Below the pieces are notes generated by a model. The model was not told where the DNA came from, searched no databases, and saw nothing but the letters and a program-made list of their open reading frames with translations. From assembly GCA_028703035.1 (NCBI GenBank), contig JAQVNR010000009.1, forward strand, positions 1 to 28,563: DNA of 28,563 bases, written 5' to 3'. Positions 8,501 through 15,660 of this stretch are shown here, one piece after another. The position numbers and the translations under genes are program-made. The stretch's first letter is position 1. Each line of letters starts with the position of its first letter. Source of the DNA: Bacilli bacterium (GTDB lineage: Bacteria; Bacillota_I; Bacilli_A; RF39; UBA660).

Positions 8501-8524
8501 AAGTCCTTTATATAAGGATTTTTT
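8501..8524 (+). terminator. Rho-independent terminator of mnmA
   Basis: TCCTT (8504-8508) pairs with AAGGA (8514-8518) around TATAT; flanking A and G bases extend the stem into the T run 8519-8524. Confidence 0.75.
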
Positions 8525-8533
8525 GTTTTTTCC

Positions 8534-8563
8534 TTGACAAGTAAGTGTTAAGTGAGATAAAAT
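8534..8563 (+). promoter_or_regulatory. Consensus promoter with direct repeats in the spacer
   Basis: TTGACA (8534-8539) and TAAAAT (8558-8563) are 18 bases apart; this and the hisS promoter are the only consensus -35 boxes I found. The spacer holds TAAGTG twice (8542-8547 and 8549-8554), 7 bases apart in phase. That could be an operator, perhaps for the XRE protein encoded just downstream; this is inference. Confidence 0.7.
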
Positions 8564-8597
8564 GAAGATGTAAAGAGAGTAGAGGAGATGTAAAAAA

Positions 8598-9371
8598 ATG
8601 GAAAAATTAAATGATTTATTACAAGAATTAGGAATATCAAAAGTAAAACTCGCAAAATATTTAGGAGTATCAAGACAAATGGTATATAATTATTTAGAAT
8701 TACCAAATCTAAATAAATGGCCAAAAGAAAAAAAAATATCATTATTTAAACTTCTAGATATTGATGATGGAGATGATGAGACTTTAGAAAACATAAAAGT
8801 TAATGGAGAATATTTAACTGCGGTAAGTAATCGTTTAAATCAAGGAGTAAAAGAAGTTAATCATAATGAATATTTAGATTTAAAAGGCCTAAAAAAAGAA
8901 GAACAACAATTAGTAGGGGACATAACTTATTTAATTAAAGATAAATTAGTTGATAACCCTGCCCATGAAGAAAACTATTACGCCCTACTTTATATATATC
9001 ATTTATTACAATCAATTGATAATGTGCCAGAACTTAAATATTTACTAGCATATATGTCTAAAGCAACTGGATTTATTAAACCAAATGATTTTAAATTTAA
9101 TGAAGATAAACAATTTATGTTTGAAGGCATTATTCACTCTGCTTTTACTCTATATAATAGCGGAGGAGCAAGCAAAAATAAAGTAATTGAATCCCATAAG
9201 AGATTTGTTCAAGAAATTGAAGTGCGGATTGAAGAAAGATTATCTAGAACACAACAATTAAATACTGTTAGAGTTCAAGCATTACGTGAACTTGGTTATG
9301 ATGAAATTAGTACCGAAAATGCTGCCGAAGTATTTCAAAAGATTGCTGAGATTGAATCAAGGAAGAGCTAA
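8598..9371 (+). CDS. XRE-type helix-turn-helix protein, unknown C-terminal part
   Basis: Of 257 residues, 1-55 form a Cro/C1-type helix-turn-helix: LQELGISKVKLAKYLGVSRQMVYNYLE shows the LAKYLGVS-Q-VYNY core. The rest (about 56-257) is hydrophilic, mostly helical, with no domain I can name; it includes KKEEQQLVGDITYLIKDKL, RFVQEIEVRIEERLSRTQQ and a final coiled-coil-like part. It is probably a transcription regulator with its own oligomerisation or ligand domain. The binding site AGAGGAGAT (8581-8589) is strong and the promoter is near consensus, so expression should be high. No partner gene is linked. Confidence 0.75.
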   Translation: MEKLNDLLQELGISKVKLAKYLGVSRQMVYNYLELPNLNKWPKEKKISLFKLLDIDDGDDETLENIKVNGEYLTAVSNRLNQGVKEVNHNEYLDLKGLKKEEQQLVGDITYLIKDKLVDNPAHEENYYALLYIYHLLQSIDNVPELKYLLAYMSKATGFIKPNDFKFNEDKQFMFEGIIHSAFTLYNSGGASKNKVIESHKRFVQEIEVRIEERLSRTQQLNTVRVQALRELGYDEISTENAAEVFQKIAEIESRKS

Positions 9372-9465
9372 GTAAAAAAAGTTTACATACAACTTCCTAT
9401 AATAGATATTATGTTAACCTAAGTATATATAACAAAAACTAAGTTACTTTCATAAAGGAGTTAAA

Positions 9466-9780
9466 ATGATTAAAGATTTAAAAGAAATGCTACCCTATTT
9501 ATTAATTATAATGATTAGTTATTACTTACTACCATTTTTATTAATTAAAGATACAGGTAGCGGAATATCAATATTATTATTCTTATTACCAATTATTATT
9601 TCTATCACTTCAAATGTTTATGGATATAAGATTAGAAAAGTTAATTTTATATTTAATATATTAGTTGGCTTATTATTTATACCAGTAATTTTAATATTTA
9701 TGAATACAACAGCTTTTGTTTATGTAGTAGGATATGCTATTGTATCTGCTATATTTAATTATTTAGGTAAAATTATGTAA
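9466..9780 (+). CDS. Small membrane protein, unknown
   Basis: This 104-residue protein has four hydrophobic segments at about 9-28, 34-55, 61-77 and 81-99, and few charges. I do not recognise it. The binding site AAAGGAG (9454-9460) lies 5 bases before ATG. Upstream, TTTACA at 9382-9387 with TATTAT at 9407-9412 (19-base spacing) is a weak promoter candidate. A terminator follows directly. Confidence 0.6.
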   Translation: MIKDLKEMLPYLLIIMISYYLLPFLLIKDTGSGISILLFLLPIIISITSNVYGYKIRKVNFIFNILVGLLFIPVILIFMNTTAFVYVVGYAIVSAIFNYLGKIM

Positions 9781-9794
9781 AAAGATATCTATCC

Positions 9795-9821
9795 CCTACT
9801 TCCATAAAAGTAGGTTTTTTT
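9795..9821 (+). terminator. Rho-independent terminator
   Basis: CCTACTT (9795-9801) pairs with AAGTAGG (9808-9814) around CCATAA, followed by seven T (9815-9821). Confidence 0.85.
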
Positions 9822-9851
9822 ATTCTTTAAATGAAATAGAAAGTGGATTAA

Positions 9852-10598
9852 CTAAAATATCATAAAATTAATTATAAATAAAATACTAGCTAAAATAATA
9901 CCTAAAATAATACTTTTGCGAGAATATTTGTTAGCTTCTTCAAATATATCATTGATTGATATTGAGATCATTAAACCGGCTACAAATAGAAGTATAATAC
10001 TGATTATTAAACTATTTATATAATTTCTTAGAAATATCCAGGCAATTATTGCACCAATAGGTTCTGATAATCCGCTTATAAAAGTAGCTTTGACAGCTTT
10101 GCTTTTATTTTTAGTAGCGTAATATATAGGTACAGCAATAGCAATCCCTTCTGGTATATTATGAAGCATAATTGCTACTGCATATTTTAAACCAAGTTTA
10201 ATATCAACTACTGAACTAACAAAGGTTAGTATTCCTTCTGGCAAATTATGAAGCATTAAAACAGCCATACTAAGAATCCCTACCCTATAAAGATTAGAGT
10301 TTATTTTTTGATATTTAATTATTTTATTATTTATAATTTTTAATAAATAATTACCAATAAATATCATAACAAATAATATAATAATAGCAATTAAAAAATT
10401 AAATTTATATTCTAAATAAATAAATCCTTCCGGTATTAACTCGGTAATAGACAAAAGAAGCATAACACTAGCTGAAAATGAAAGACTTGTTCCAATATAA
10501 CTATTAATATTTTTAGGTTTAATAAAGATAAAAATACTTCCTAAAACAGTTGAAATACCAGCGATAAAACTGATAAATAAAGGTAATAATCCATTCAT
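9852..10598 (-). CDS. zupT: ZIP-family divalent metal transporter (ZupT-like)
   Basis: This is an integral membrane transporter importing zinc and possibly other divalent metals. The 248-residue protein has about eight hydrophobic segments. The two metal-site signatures are both present: HNLPEG at 117-122 and HNIPEG at 146-151, with an upstream SITELIPEGF (50-59) and a following SGLSEPIGA. The start is placed at MNGLLPL: an ATG further upstream gives an unusual Cys-rich N-terminus, while TGTGAT precedes the chosen ATG and a -10 box (10612-10617) lies only 13 bases before it. The symbol is by family resemblance; metal choice cannot be read from sequence. Confidence 0.85.
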   Translation of the reverse strand: MNGLLPLFISFIAGISTVLGSIFIFIKPKNINSYIGTSLSFSASVMLLLSITELIPEGFIYLEYKFNFLIAIIILFVMIFIGNYLLKIINNKIIKYQKINSNLYRVGILSMAVLMLHNLPEGILTFVSSVVDIKLGLKYAVAIMLHNIPEGIAIAVPIYYATKNKSKAVKATFISGLSEPIGAIIAWIFLRNYINSLIISIILLFVAGLMISISINDIFEEANKYSRKSIILGIILASILFIINFMIF

Positions 10599-10717
10599 AA
10601 TATCACAGTTAATTATATTACAATACTTAAAAAAAAGACCCAATTATTTCCAATGAAAAAGTCTATCCTAATGAATGATTGGATTAAATTTTACCATACT
10701 ACTAATAGGAGGTAATT

Positions 10718-10843
10718 ATGAGCAAAGCAAGAGCAAAAAACAGTACAAGAGCTAAAAACAATGCTAAGAATAGTAATAATACTCGTGCAAAAAATAGTTC
10801 AAGAAACAAAAACAAGAACTCTAATGAAAACCAAGCTAGATAA
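10718..10843 (+). CDS. 41-residue Asn/Lys/Arg-rich basic protein
   Basis: This small gene has a perfect binding site AGGAGGT (10707-10713) before ATG. The protein is almost only N, K, R, S, A and T, has no hydrophobic core, and shows a loose repeat of (T)RAKN (ARAKNSTRAKNN, NNTRAKNSS). The charge is strongly positive, which suggests nucleic acid binding or an unstructured, SASP-like role; neither is proven. Its TAA ends at 10843 and the Xer gene on the other strand ends at 10844, so the two stop codons touch (TAATTA) with no terminator between. The strong binding site and simple composition argue for a real gene, but the family is unknown to me. Confidence 0.6.
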   Translation: MSKARAKNSTRAKNNAKNSNNTRAKNSSRNKNKNSNENQAR

Positions 10844-11713
10844 TTAACTTCTTGGATGAAAATCATCATAATCTTGATGCAATTTATCATTTGATAAATG
10901 AGTATATATTTGGGTTGTTGAAAGATTTTCATGACCAAGTAGTTCTTGAATAATTCTTAAATCTGCCCCATTTTTTAGTAAATGGGTTGCAAAAGTATGT
11001 CTTAAGGTATGAGGAGAAACATTTTTCTTAATACCTTTTTTTTGACATTCTAATTTAATAATTTTAAATATAAATTGGCGACTAATTTTAGTTCCGAGGT
11101 TATTTATAAATATATAATTAGTATTTTTTTTATTAATTTCATCACGATAATTTTCAATATAATTAGTAAGAGCAGTTATAGCATAATCTCCTAAAGGTAT
11201 AATTCTTTCTTTCTTTCCTTTTCCCATTACTCTGATAATGCAGTTATCTAAATCAAGATTAGACATCTCTAAACTTACTAATTCACTAATTCTAATACCA
11301 CTAGAATAAAGAAGCTCTAAAATAGCTTTGTTTCTAGCATCATAGGGAGTTTTAATATTTATTTCCAGTAAAGTGCTGACTTCTTCTAAAGTTAAATATT
11401 CAGGAAGTTTAACTTCTTGTTTAGGTCTAATTAGATTAAGAGAAGGATTTGAAGATATTTTTTCACTACGCAGATAAAAATTATAAAAAGCTTTAAAAAC
11501 ACTTATTTTATGAGCAATAGTTTTATTACTTAAATGATTTTGTTTTTTTAAATATATTCTTAAATCATCTGTCTCTAAAGAAAGTAAATTTTTTTTTATA
11601 TAATTATTTAATTTTTCTAAATCATTTTTATAAGCTAAAACTGTATTTTGTGAATAATTTCTTTCTAAAGATAAATACTCAATAAATTTTGATATCAATA
11701 ATTTGTTATTCAT
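10844..11713 (-). CDS. xerD: Tyrosine recombinase of the XerC/XerD family
   Basis: Xer recombinases resolve chromosome dimers at dif during segregation. The 289-residue protein has the N-terminal SAM-like core-binding domain (about 1-85) and the catalytic domain with all active-site residues: R141 (SSGIRISEL), K165 (GKGKKERIIPLG), H235 and R238 (SPHTLRHTFATHLL), H261 (LLGHENL) and the nucleophile Y270 (TQIYTHL). The start ATG 11713 follows AGGTG with 7 bases; an upstream TTG in frame is less likely. No attachment site or phage gene is near, so a housekeeping Xer is more likely than an integrase. XerC versus XerD cannot be decided here. Confidence 0.85.
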   Translation of the reverse strand: MNNKLLISKFIEYLSLERNYSQNTVLAYKNDLEKLNNYIKKNLLSLETDDLRIYLKKQNHLSNKTIAHKISVFKAFYNFYLRSEKISSNPSLNLIRPKQEVKLPEYLTLEEVSTLLEINIKTPYDARNKAILELLYSSGIRISELVSLEMSNLDLDNCIIRVMGKGKKERIIPLGDYAITALTNYIENYRDEINKKNTNYIFINNLGTKISRQFIFKIIKLECQKKGIKKNVSPHTLRHTFATHLLKNGADLRIIQELLGHENLSTTQIYTHLSNDKLHQDYDDFHPRS

Positions 11714-11731
11714 CAGCAAACACCTATATTA

Positions 11732-11774
11732 ATTATACATTCATCTAGAAAAATAAGCAAATATATACTATAAT
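11732..11774. promoter_or_regulatory. Divergent promoters of xer and rarA
   Basis: The minus-strand TATAAT (11732-11737) serves xer. The plus-strand TATAAT (11769-11774) serves rarA, where GGAGG (11781-11785) starts only 7 bases after the -10 box, leaving a leader of about a dozen bases. Confidence 0.6.
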
Positions 11775-11792
11775 TATGTTGGAGGTTAGAAA

Positions 11793-12989
11793 ATGGAATT
11801 ACTAGCAAATAAACTAAGACCTAAAAGTTTAAATGAAGTCTTAGGTCAAGAGCATTTAATTGGTCCTAATAAAATATTAACTAATCTAATTAATAATCAA
11901 AAATTATTTTCACTTGTCTTATATGGACCACCAGGTACCGGTAAAACATCAATAGCTGAAGCAATTGTCAAAGACTTAAAAAAGGACTATCGTTTTTTGA
12001 ATGCAGTTATCAACAATAAAACTGACTTTAATATTGTTATTGAAGAAGCTAAGATGATTGGTGAGCTTATTTTAATTATTGATGAAATTCATCGGATGAA
12101 TAAGGATAAACAAGATATGCTTCTTCCTTATATTGAAAATGGCTTAATAATTATAATTGGATTAACTACTTCTAATCCATATCATTCAATTAACCCAGCT
12201 ATTAGAAGTAGATGTCAATTATTTGAAATAACTATTCTATCTTCAGATAATATTAAAGATGGTTTAAGAAGAGCTGAAAAATATTTAGATAATCTTAAGA
12301 TCTCTGATGATGTTTTAGAAATGATTATCGCTTCTTCTTCTGGTGATCTTAGAAGCGCTTTAAACATTTTAGAGATGGCATATTACAGCACTAATGATGG
12401 GATAATTACTAAGGAAGTTTTACAAAGTATAAATTCTAAACCAATTATTTATATTGATAAAAATGATTCAAATTATTATGATACGATAAGTGCTCTGCAA
12501 AAATCTATTCGCGGAAGTGATGTTCAAGCATCTTTATATTATTTAGCTACTTTACTTGAGGCAGAAGATTTAGATATTATTTTTAGAAGACTTGCAGTTA
12601 TTGCTTATGAAGATATCGGGCTTGCCAATCCAGGAATTGGTCCCAAGGTAATGAGCGCAATTGAAGCAGTAAAACTCTTGGGTTTACCTGAAGGCAGAAT
12701 TCCTTTGTCAGTAGTAGTTGTCGAAATGGCCCTCTCACCTAAAAGCAACAGTGCCTATCTTGGTATTGATAGTGCGATAAATGAAATAAGAAAAGGAAGT
12801 TTAGGTAAAGTACCAAGTCACCTTAAAAATAATAATAAAGAATATAAATATCCCCATAATTATAAAAATTATTGGGTTAATCAGCAGTATTTACCAGATC
12901 AATTAAAAGATAAGAAATTTTATATTCCCAAGAATAATAAATATGAAAATAATTTAAATATAATAAATACAGAAATGAGGAAAAGTTAA
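11793..12989 (+). CDS. rarA: Replication-associated recombination protein A (RarA/MgsA AAA+ ATPase)
   Basis: RarA is a clamp-loader-like AAA+ ATPase acting at stalled replication forks. The 398-residue protein has Walker A GPPGTGKT (45-52), Walker B LIIDEIH (D97/E98), sensor 1 in GLTTSNPY, the Arg-finger region NPAIRSRC, and the family's C-terminal tetramerisation part (EDLDIIFRRLAVIAYEDIGLANP). It overlaps gpsA by one base (TAATG), so the two form a unit. In Bacillus subtilis the homologue (yrvN) lies beside yrvM (tcdA) and the 6S RNA gene; all three are within 3 kb here. Confidence 0.93.
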   Translation: MELLANKLRPKSLNEVLGQEHLIGPNKILTNLINNQKLFSLVLYGPPGTGKTSIAEAIVKDLKKDYRFLNAVINNKTDFNIVIEEAKMIGELILIIDEIHRMNKDKQDMLLPYIENGLIIIIGLTTSNPYHSINPAIRSRCQLFEITILSSDNIKDGLRRAEKYLDNLKISDDVLEMIIASSSGDLRSALNILEMAYYSTNDGIITKEVLQSINSKPIIYIDKNDSNYYDTISALQKSIRGSDVQASLYYLATLLEAEDLDIIFRRLAVIAYEDIGLANPGIGPKVMSAIEAVKLLGLPEGRIPLSVVVVEMALSPKSNSAYLGIDSAINEIRKGSLGKVPSHLKNNNKEYKYPHNYKNYWVNQQYLPDQLKDKKFYIPKNNKYENNLNIINTEMRKS

Positions 12990-13957
12990 TGAACGTAACA
13001 GTAATTGGAAGTGGAGCTTTTGGTTTTGCGATTGCCATGATGCTTCACAAAAATGGCAATAAAATAACCATGTGGACCCACTCAGCTGAGCTAGCTAAAA
13101 ATTTTAATGAAAAAAAAGCAGAAATTATATCCGGAGTTAAAATACCTGAGGAATTTTATTTTACAAATAGTTATGAGGAAGCTTTAAAAAATAGTGAAAT
13201 AGTATTTATAATGGTAGCAGCTAAATATGTCGGTGATGTGGCTAAAAATATTGCCGAGTACACAAAACCCAACACTCATTTTTGTATAGGGAGTAAAGGA
13301 ATTGAACAAGGAAGCTGCAAGTTTGTCCATCAAATATTTAAAGATTATATTAATACTAAAAATTTTGCAGTTATATCCGGACCATCTTTTGCAGTTGATG
13401 TTGTAAATAATGAACCAATTGGTTTTGCTCTTGCAAGTGATTCATATAAAACAAAAGTTATGGTAATAAAAGCGCTTGCAAGTGATACTATCAAACTTCG
13501 CCCCAGTTCAGATATGATTGGCATCGAGATATGTGGCTCAATTAAAAACGTAGTTGCGGTTGCATCAGGTATTTTAGAAGGACTTGGTTATAGTGAATCA
13601 ACAAGGGCATTTTTGATTGTTGAATCAATGCATGATATAAAAGAGCTTATTAAAGGTCTCGGCGGAAAGAAGAAAACAATTCTTAGTTTTGCTGGAATTG
13701 GTGATTTGCTACTTACTTGTACCAGTATTAAAAGCCGGAATTATTCTTATGGAATTTTACTTGGAAAGAAAGATTATAAAGGCGCTAAAAAATATTTAGA
13801 TACTACTACAGTAGAAGGCTACTATACTTTAAAATCAATCTATACTCTGCTAAGAAGAAAAAAAATAAAAATGCCTTTAATTGATTTAATATATAAAATT
13901 GTAATGAAAAATGATGATCCTGGTTTATTAATCAAATTTTTAATCACAAAAAAATAA
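12989..13957 (+). CDS. gpsA: NAD(P)-dependent glycerol-3-phosphate dehydrogenase
   Basis: GpsA reduces dihydroxyacetone phosphate to sn-glycerol-3-phosphate, the backbone for phospholipids. The 322 residues start with the Rossmann motif GSGAFGFA (7-14). Other family motifs are GSKGIE (K103), GPSFAVDV (131-138; most members have GPSHAEEV), the catalytic GSIKNVVAVASGILEGLGYS (K186) and SFAGIGDLLLTCTSIKSRNYSYG. The H-to-F change in GPSHA and the SIKN variant are modest departures. It starts inside the rarA stop codon (TAATG), with a GAGG binding site in rarA. Confidence 0.92.
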   Translation: MNVTVIGSGAFGFAIAMMLHKNGNKITMWTHSAELAKNFNEKKAEIISGVKIPEEFYFTNSYEEALKNSEIVFIMVAAKYVGDVAKNIAEYTKPNTHFCIGSKGIEQGSCKFVHQIFKDYINTKNFAVISGPSFAVDVVNNEPIGFALASDSYKTKVMVIKALASDTIKLRPSSDMIGIEICGSIKNVVAVASGILEGLGYSESTRAFLIVESMHDIKELIKGLGGKKKTILSFAGIGDLLLTCTSIKSRNYSYGILLGKKDYKGAKKYLDTTTVEGYYTLKSIYTLLRRKKIKMPLIDLIYKIVMKNDDPGLLIKFLITKK

Positions 13958-13973
13958 ACTTTATGTTTATTTT
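13951..13973. terminator. Bidirectional terminator between gpsA and tcdA
   Basis: AAAATAAAC (13951-13959) pairs with GTTTATTTT (13965-13973) around TTTAT, a 9-bp stem. It contains both stop codons of the converging genes (gpsA at 13955-13957, tcdA at 13967-13969). A and T tracts on both sides suit both directions. Confidence 0.7.
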
Positions 13974-14632
13974 ATATCATTTATTACATAGCTGGCACAC
14001 AACAAACCTGCTATTCCAGGAATATAACTATTAGTTCCAAGCTTATTGCTTGGATTTGTTGTTTCTGTGCTACTAACTACCATAATTTTTTTATTTATTT
14101 TTAATTCTTTTACTCTTTTCCTTAATATTCTGGCAATTGAATCATTATTTGTCTTGGATAATTCAGTTATTGAGAAAAGAGCTGGATTAGTTTTATTAGC
14201 TGTTCCCATACAAGAAATTAATTTATATTTATATTTTAATGACTTTTCTATTAATAAAATTTTAGTATTTATTGTATCACAAGCATCAACAATATAATTA
14301 AACTGATCACCCAAAATAAGATCTATATTCTCAGCTACCAAATTTTCATTATAGAGTTTTATATTAATATCTGGATTGATACATAAGGCTCTCTTTTTAG
14401 CTTCTTCTACTTTTGATAAGCCAATGTTATTTGTAGAACTGATAATCTGCCTATTTAAATTGGATAGTTCAATACTATCTCCATCGATAATAGCAATATT
14501 TTTAATTCCTGAACGAACTAAAGCTTCTAAAGCATAGCCCCCTACTCCGCCAATTCCAACAATTAAAACATTAGCTCCCTCTAATTTAGAAAATTTATCT
14601 TTTCCTATTAAAGTAATTAATCTTTCAAACAT
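13967..14632 (-). CDS. tcdA: tRNA threonylcarbamoyladenosine dehydratase
   Basis: TcdA (YgdL/CsdL/YrvM family, E1-like) dehydrates t6A37 of ANN-reading tRNAs to the cyclic form ct6A, using ATP. The 221 residues start with the typical MFERLITLIGKDKFSKLEG and show the nucleotide loop VLIVGIGGVGGYALEALVRSG, IDGDSIELSNLNRQ, the DACDTINTK stretch, and a final SYIPGIAGLLCASYVI. GGAGGAAAATT precedes the chosen ATG on the minus strand; a longer in-frame start would run into the 6S RNA gene. The T run at the end of the 6S RNA is directly before this binding site, so read-through from the 6S promoter could drive tcdA. Confidence 0.9.
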   Translation of the reverse strand: MFERLITLIGKDKFSKLEGANVLIVGIGGVGGYALEALVRSGIKNIAIIDGDSIELSNLNRQIISSTNNIGLSKVEEAKKRALCINPDINIKLYNENLVAENIDLILGDQFNYIVDACDTINTKILLIEKSLKYKYKLISCMGTANKTNPALFSITELSKTNNDSIARILRKRVKELKINKKIMVVSSTETTNPSNKLGTNSYIPGIAGLLCASYVINDIK

Positions 14633-14645
14633 AATTTTCCTCCAT

Positions 14646-14811
14646 AAAAAATACCTAGTAACAATCAAAGTGATAAAAACCCGCTCTTACACAGGTGGGT
14701 ATCACATAAGAAATTTAAGGATCCTAGCTAAAAGCTAGTATTCAACACCACTTCCTAATTAGATTCCCAATAATCACTAATTGTCGGTTTTATATATGAC
14801 CATTACTAGGT
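14646..14811 (-). ncRNA. ssrS: 6S RNA
   Basis: The transcript would begin near 14811 and end in a U run at 14646-14651. Its first bases ACCTAGTAA (14811-14803) pair perfectly with the last bases TTACTAGGT (14661-14653), the closing stem expected of 6S RNA. A second helix (AGTGAT with ATCACT) lies inside, then a wide unpaired centre, then an arm ending in CTAGC-TTTTA-GCTAG. The length of about 166 bases fits. In Bacillus subtilis the 6S-1 gene lies between yrvM (tcdA) and aspS, and tcdA, rarA and aspS are all close here. 6S RNA sequesters the sigma-A RNA polymerase by mimicking an open promoter. The alternative is a structured leader of tcdA. Confidence 0.75.
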
Positions 14812-14817
14812 AATTTA

Positions 14818-14826
14818 ATTATAGCA
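14818..14826 (-). promoter_or_regulatory. Extended -10 promoter of the 6S RNA
   Basis: On the minus strand this reads TGC TATAAT, a perfect extended -10 box, 6 bases before the closing stem of the 6S RNA begins. Confidence 0.7.
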
Positions 14827-14855
14827 TTTATCTATCTTAAAGAAAAGCATAATCA

Positions 14856-15659
14856 CTAATATTTGTCTAGAAAATGATATTTCTCTTTATTATAATGATA
14901 TCCTAAGACTGTATTTAAATTAATATTTTCACTACTTTTAAAAATATTTTTATCAATATCTTTATAAACTTTTCTTAAATTTTTTATTAGCTCTTTAATC
15001 TCAGCTCTTTTACTATCTGTTTTTTTATTTGCAATATCACAAGCACAATTAATAAATGTCAGATTATTATATTTAACCCATTTATCAATATCATATTCTT
15101 TTACTAAATAAAGTGGTCTTATTAATTCCATATTTGGATAGTTATCACTTTTTAATTTAGGCATCATTGAGCCATAAGTTCCTGCATATAAGATATTTAA
15201 CATAATTGTTTCGATGACATCATCAAAATGATGACCTAATGCTATTTTATTACAACCAAGTTCCAGTGCTTTATTATAAAGATTTCCTCTTCTTTTTCTA
15301 GCACAGACATAGCAAGGATTTTTTTCTGCTTTTATATCATTAAAAATCTTTGTCTTAAAAATATTTATTTCTAAATCAAAATCTTTAGCATTCTTCTTAA
15401 TTAAATCTATAGTATCTTTATTATATCCAGGATCCATCACTATATATTTAAGTTCAAATTTAATTTTATGATGACGATTAATCTCTCTTAATAAAAGAGC
15501 AAGCAGAAAAGAATCTTTTCCGCCACTTATGCATACTGCTATTTTATCATTTTCACTAATTAGTTGATATTCATTAATTGCCTTAATTGTTTTCTTCCAT
15601 ATCGTTTTTCGATAAGTTTTAAGAATTGATCTTATATTGCTTTTTAACTGATCTGTCAT
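14856..15659 (-). CDS. TtcA-like tRNA thiolation protein (PP-loop, iron-sulfur)
   Basis: This 267-residue protein has the PP-loop SGGKDS (45-50), the CxxC pair C116/C119 in NPCYVCARKRRG, LGHHFDDVIET (141-151), and Cys residues C205/C207 in INCACDI. In the TtcA family two CxxC cysteines and one later Cys hold a 4Fe-4S cluster used to thiolate cytidine 32 of tRNA. Bacillota have several TtcA-like paralogues with other or unknown targets, so the substrate is not certain. ATG 15659 is one base after the stop of the dehydrogenase gene, pointing to translational coupling; GGAGG lies 17 bases upstream, too far for a normal site. An alternative ATG at 15683 would overlap that gene. Confidence 0.75.
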   Translation of the reverse strand: MTDQLKSNIRSILKTYRKTIWKKTIKAINEYQLISENDKIAVCISGGKDSFLLALLLREINRHHKIKFELKYIVMDPGYNKDTIDLIKKNAKDFDLEINIFKTKIFNDIKAEKNPCYVCARKRRGNLYNKALELGCNKIALGHHFDDVIETIMLNILYAGTYGSMMPKLKSDNYPNMELIRPLYLVKEYDIDKWVKYNNLTFINCACDIANKKTDSKRAEIKELIKNLRKVYKDIDKNIFKSSENINLNTVLGYHYNKEKYHFLDKY

Positions 15660-15660
15660 T

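Noticed and set aside
10702..10938. Minus-strand open frame of 78 codons
   Set aside because: Its Leu/Phe/Ala repeats are the reverse of the RAKN-rich small gene, which has a perfect binding site on the plus strand.
10844..11713. Phage or integron integrase
   Set aside because: Length, residues and lone position fit a housekeeping Xer; no attachment site or mobile genes are near.
14046..14297. Plus-strand open frame inside tcdA
   Set aside because: It lies antisense to a well-conserved gene and has no binding site.
14633..14811. Metabolite riboswitch or protein leader of tcdA
   Set aside because: The ends pair with each other and the U run follows the whole unit, with no alternative terminator/antiterminator pair; 6S RNA fits better.
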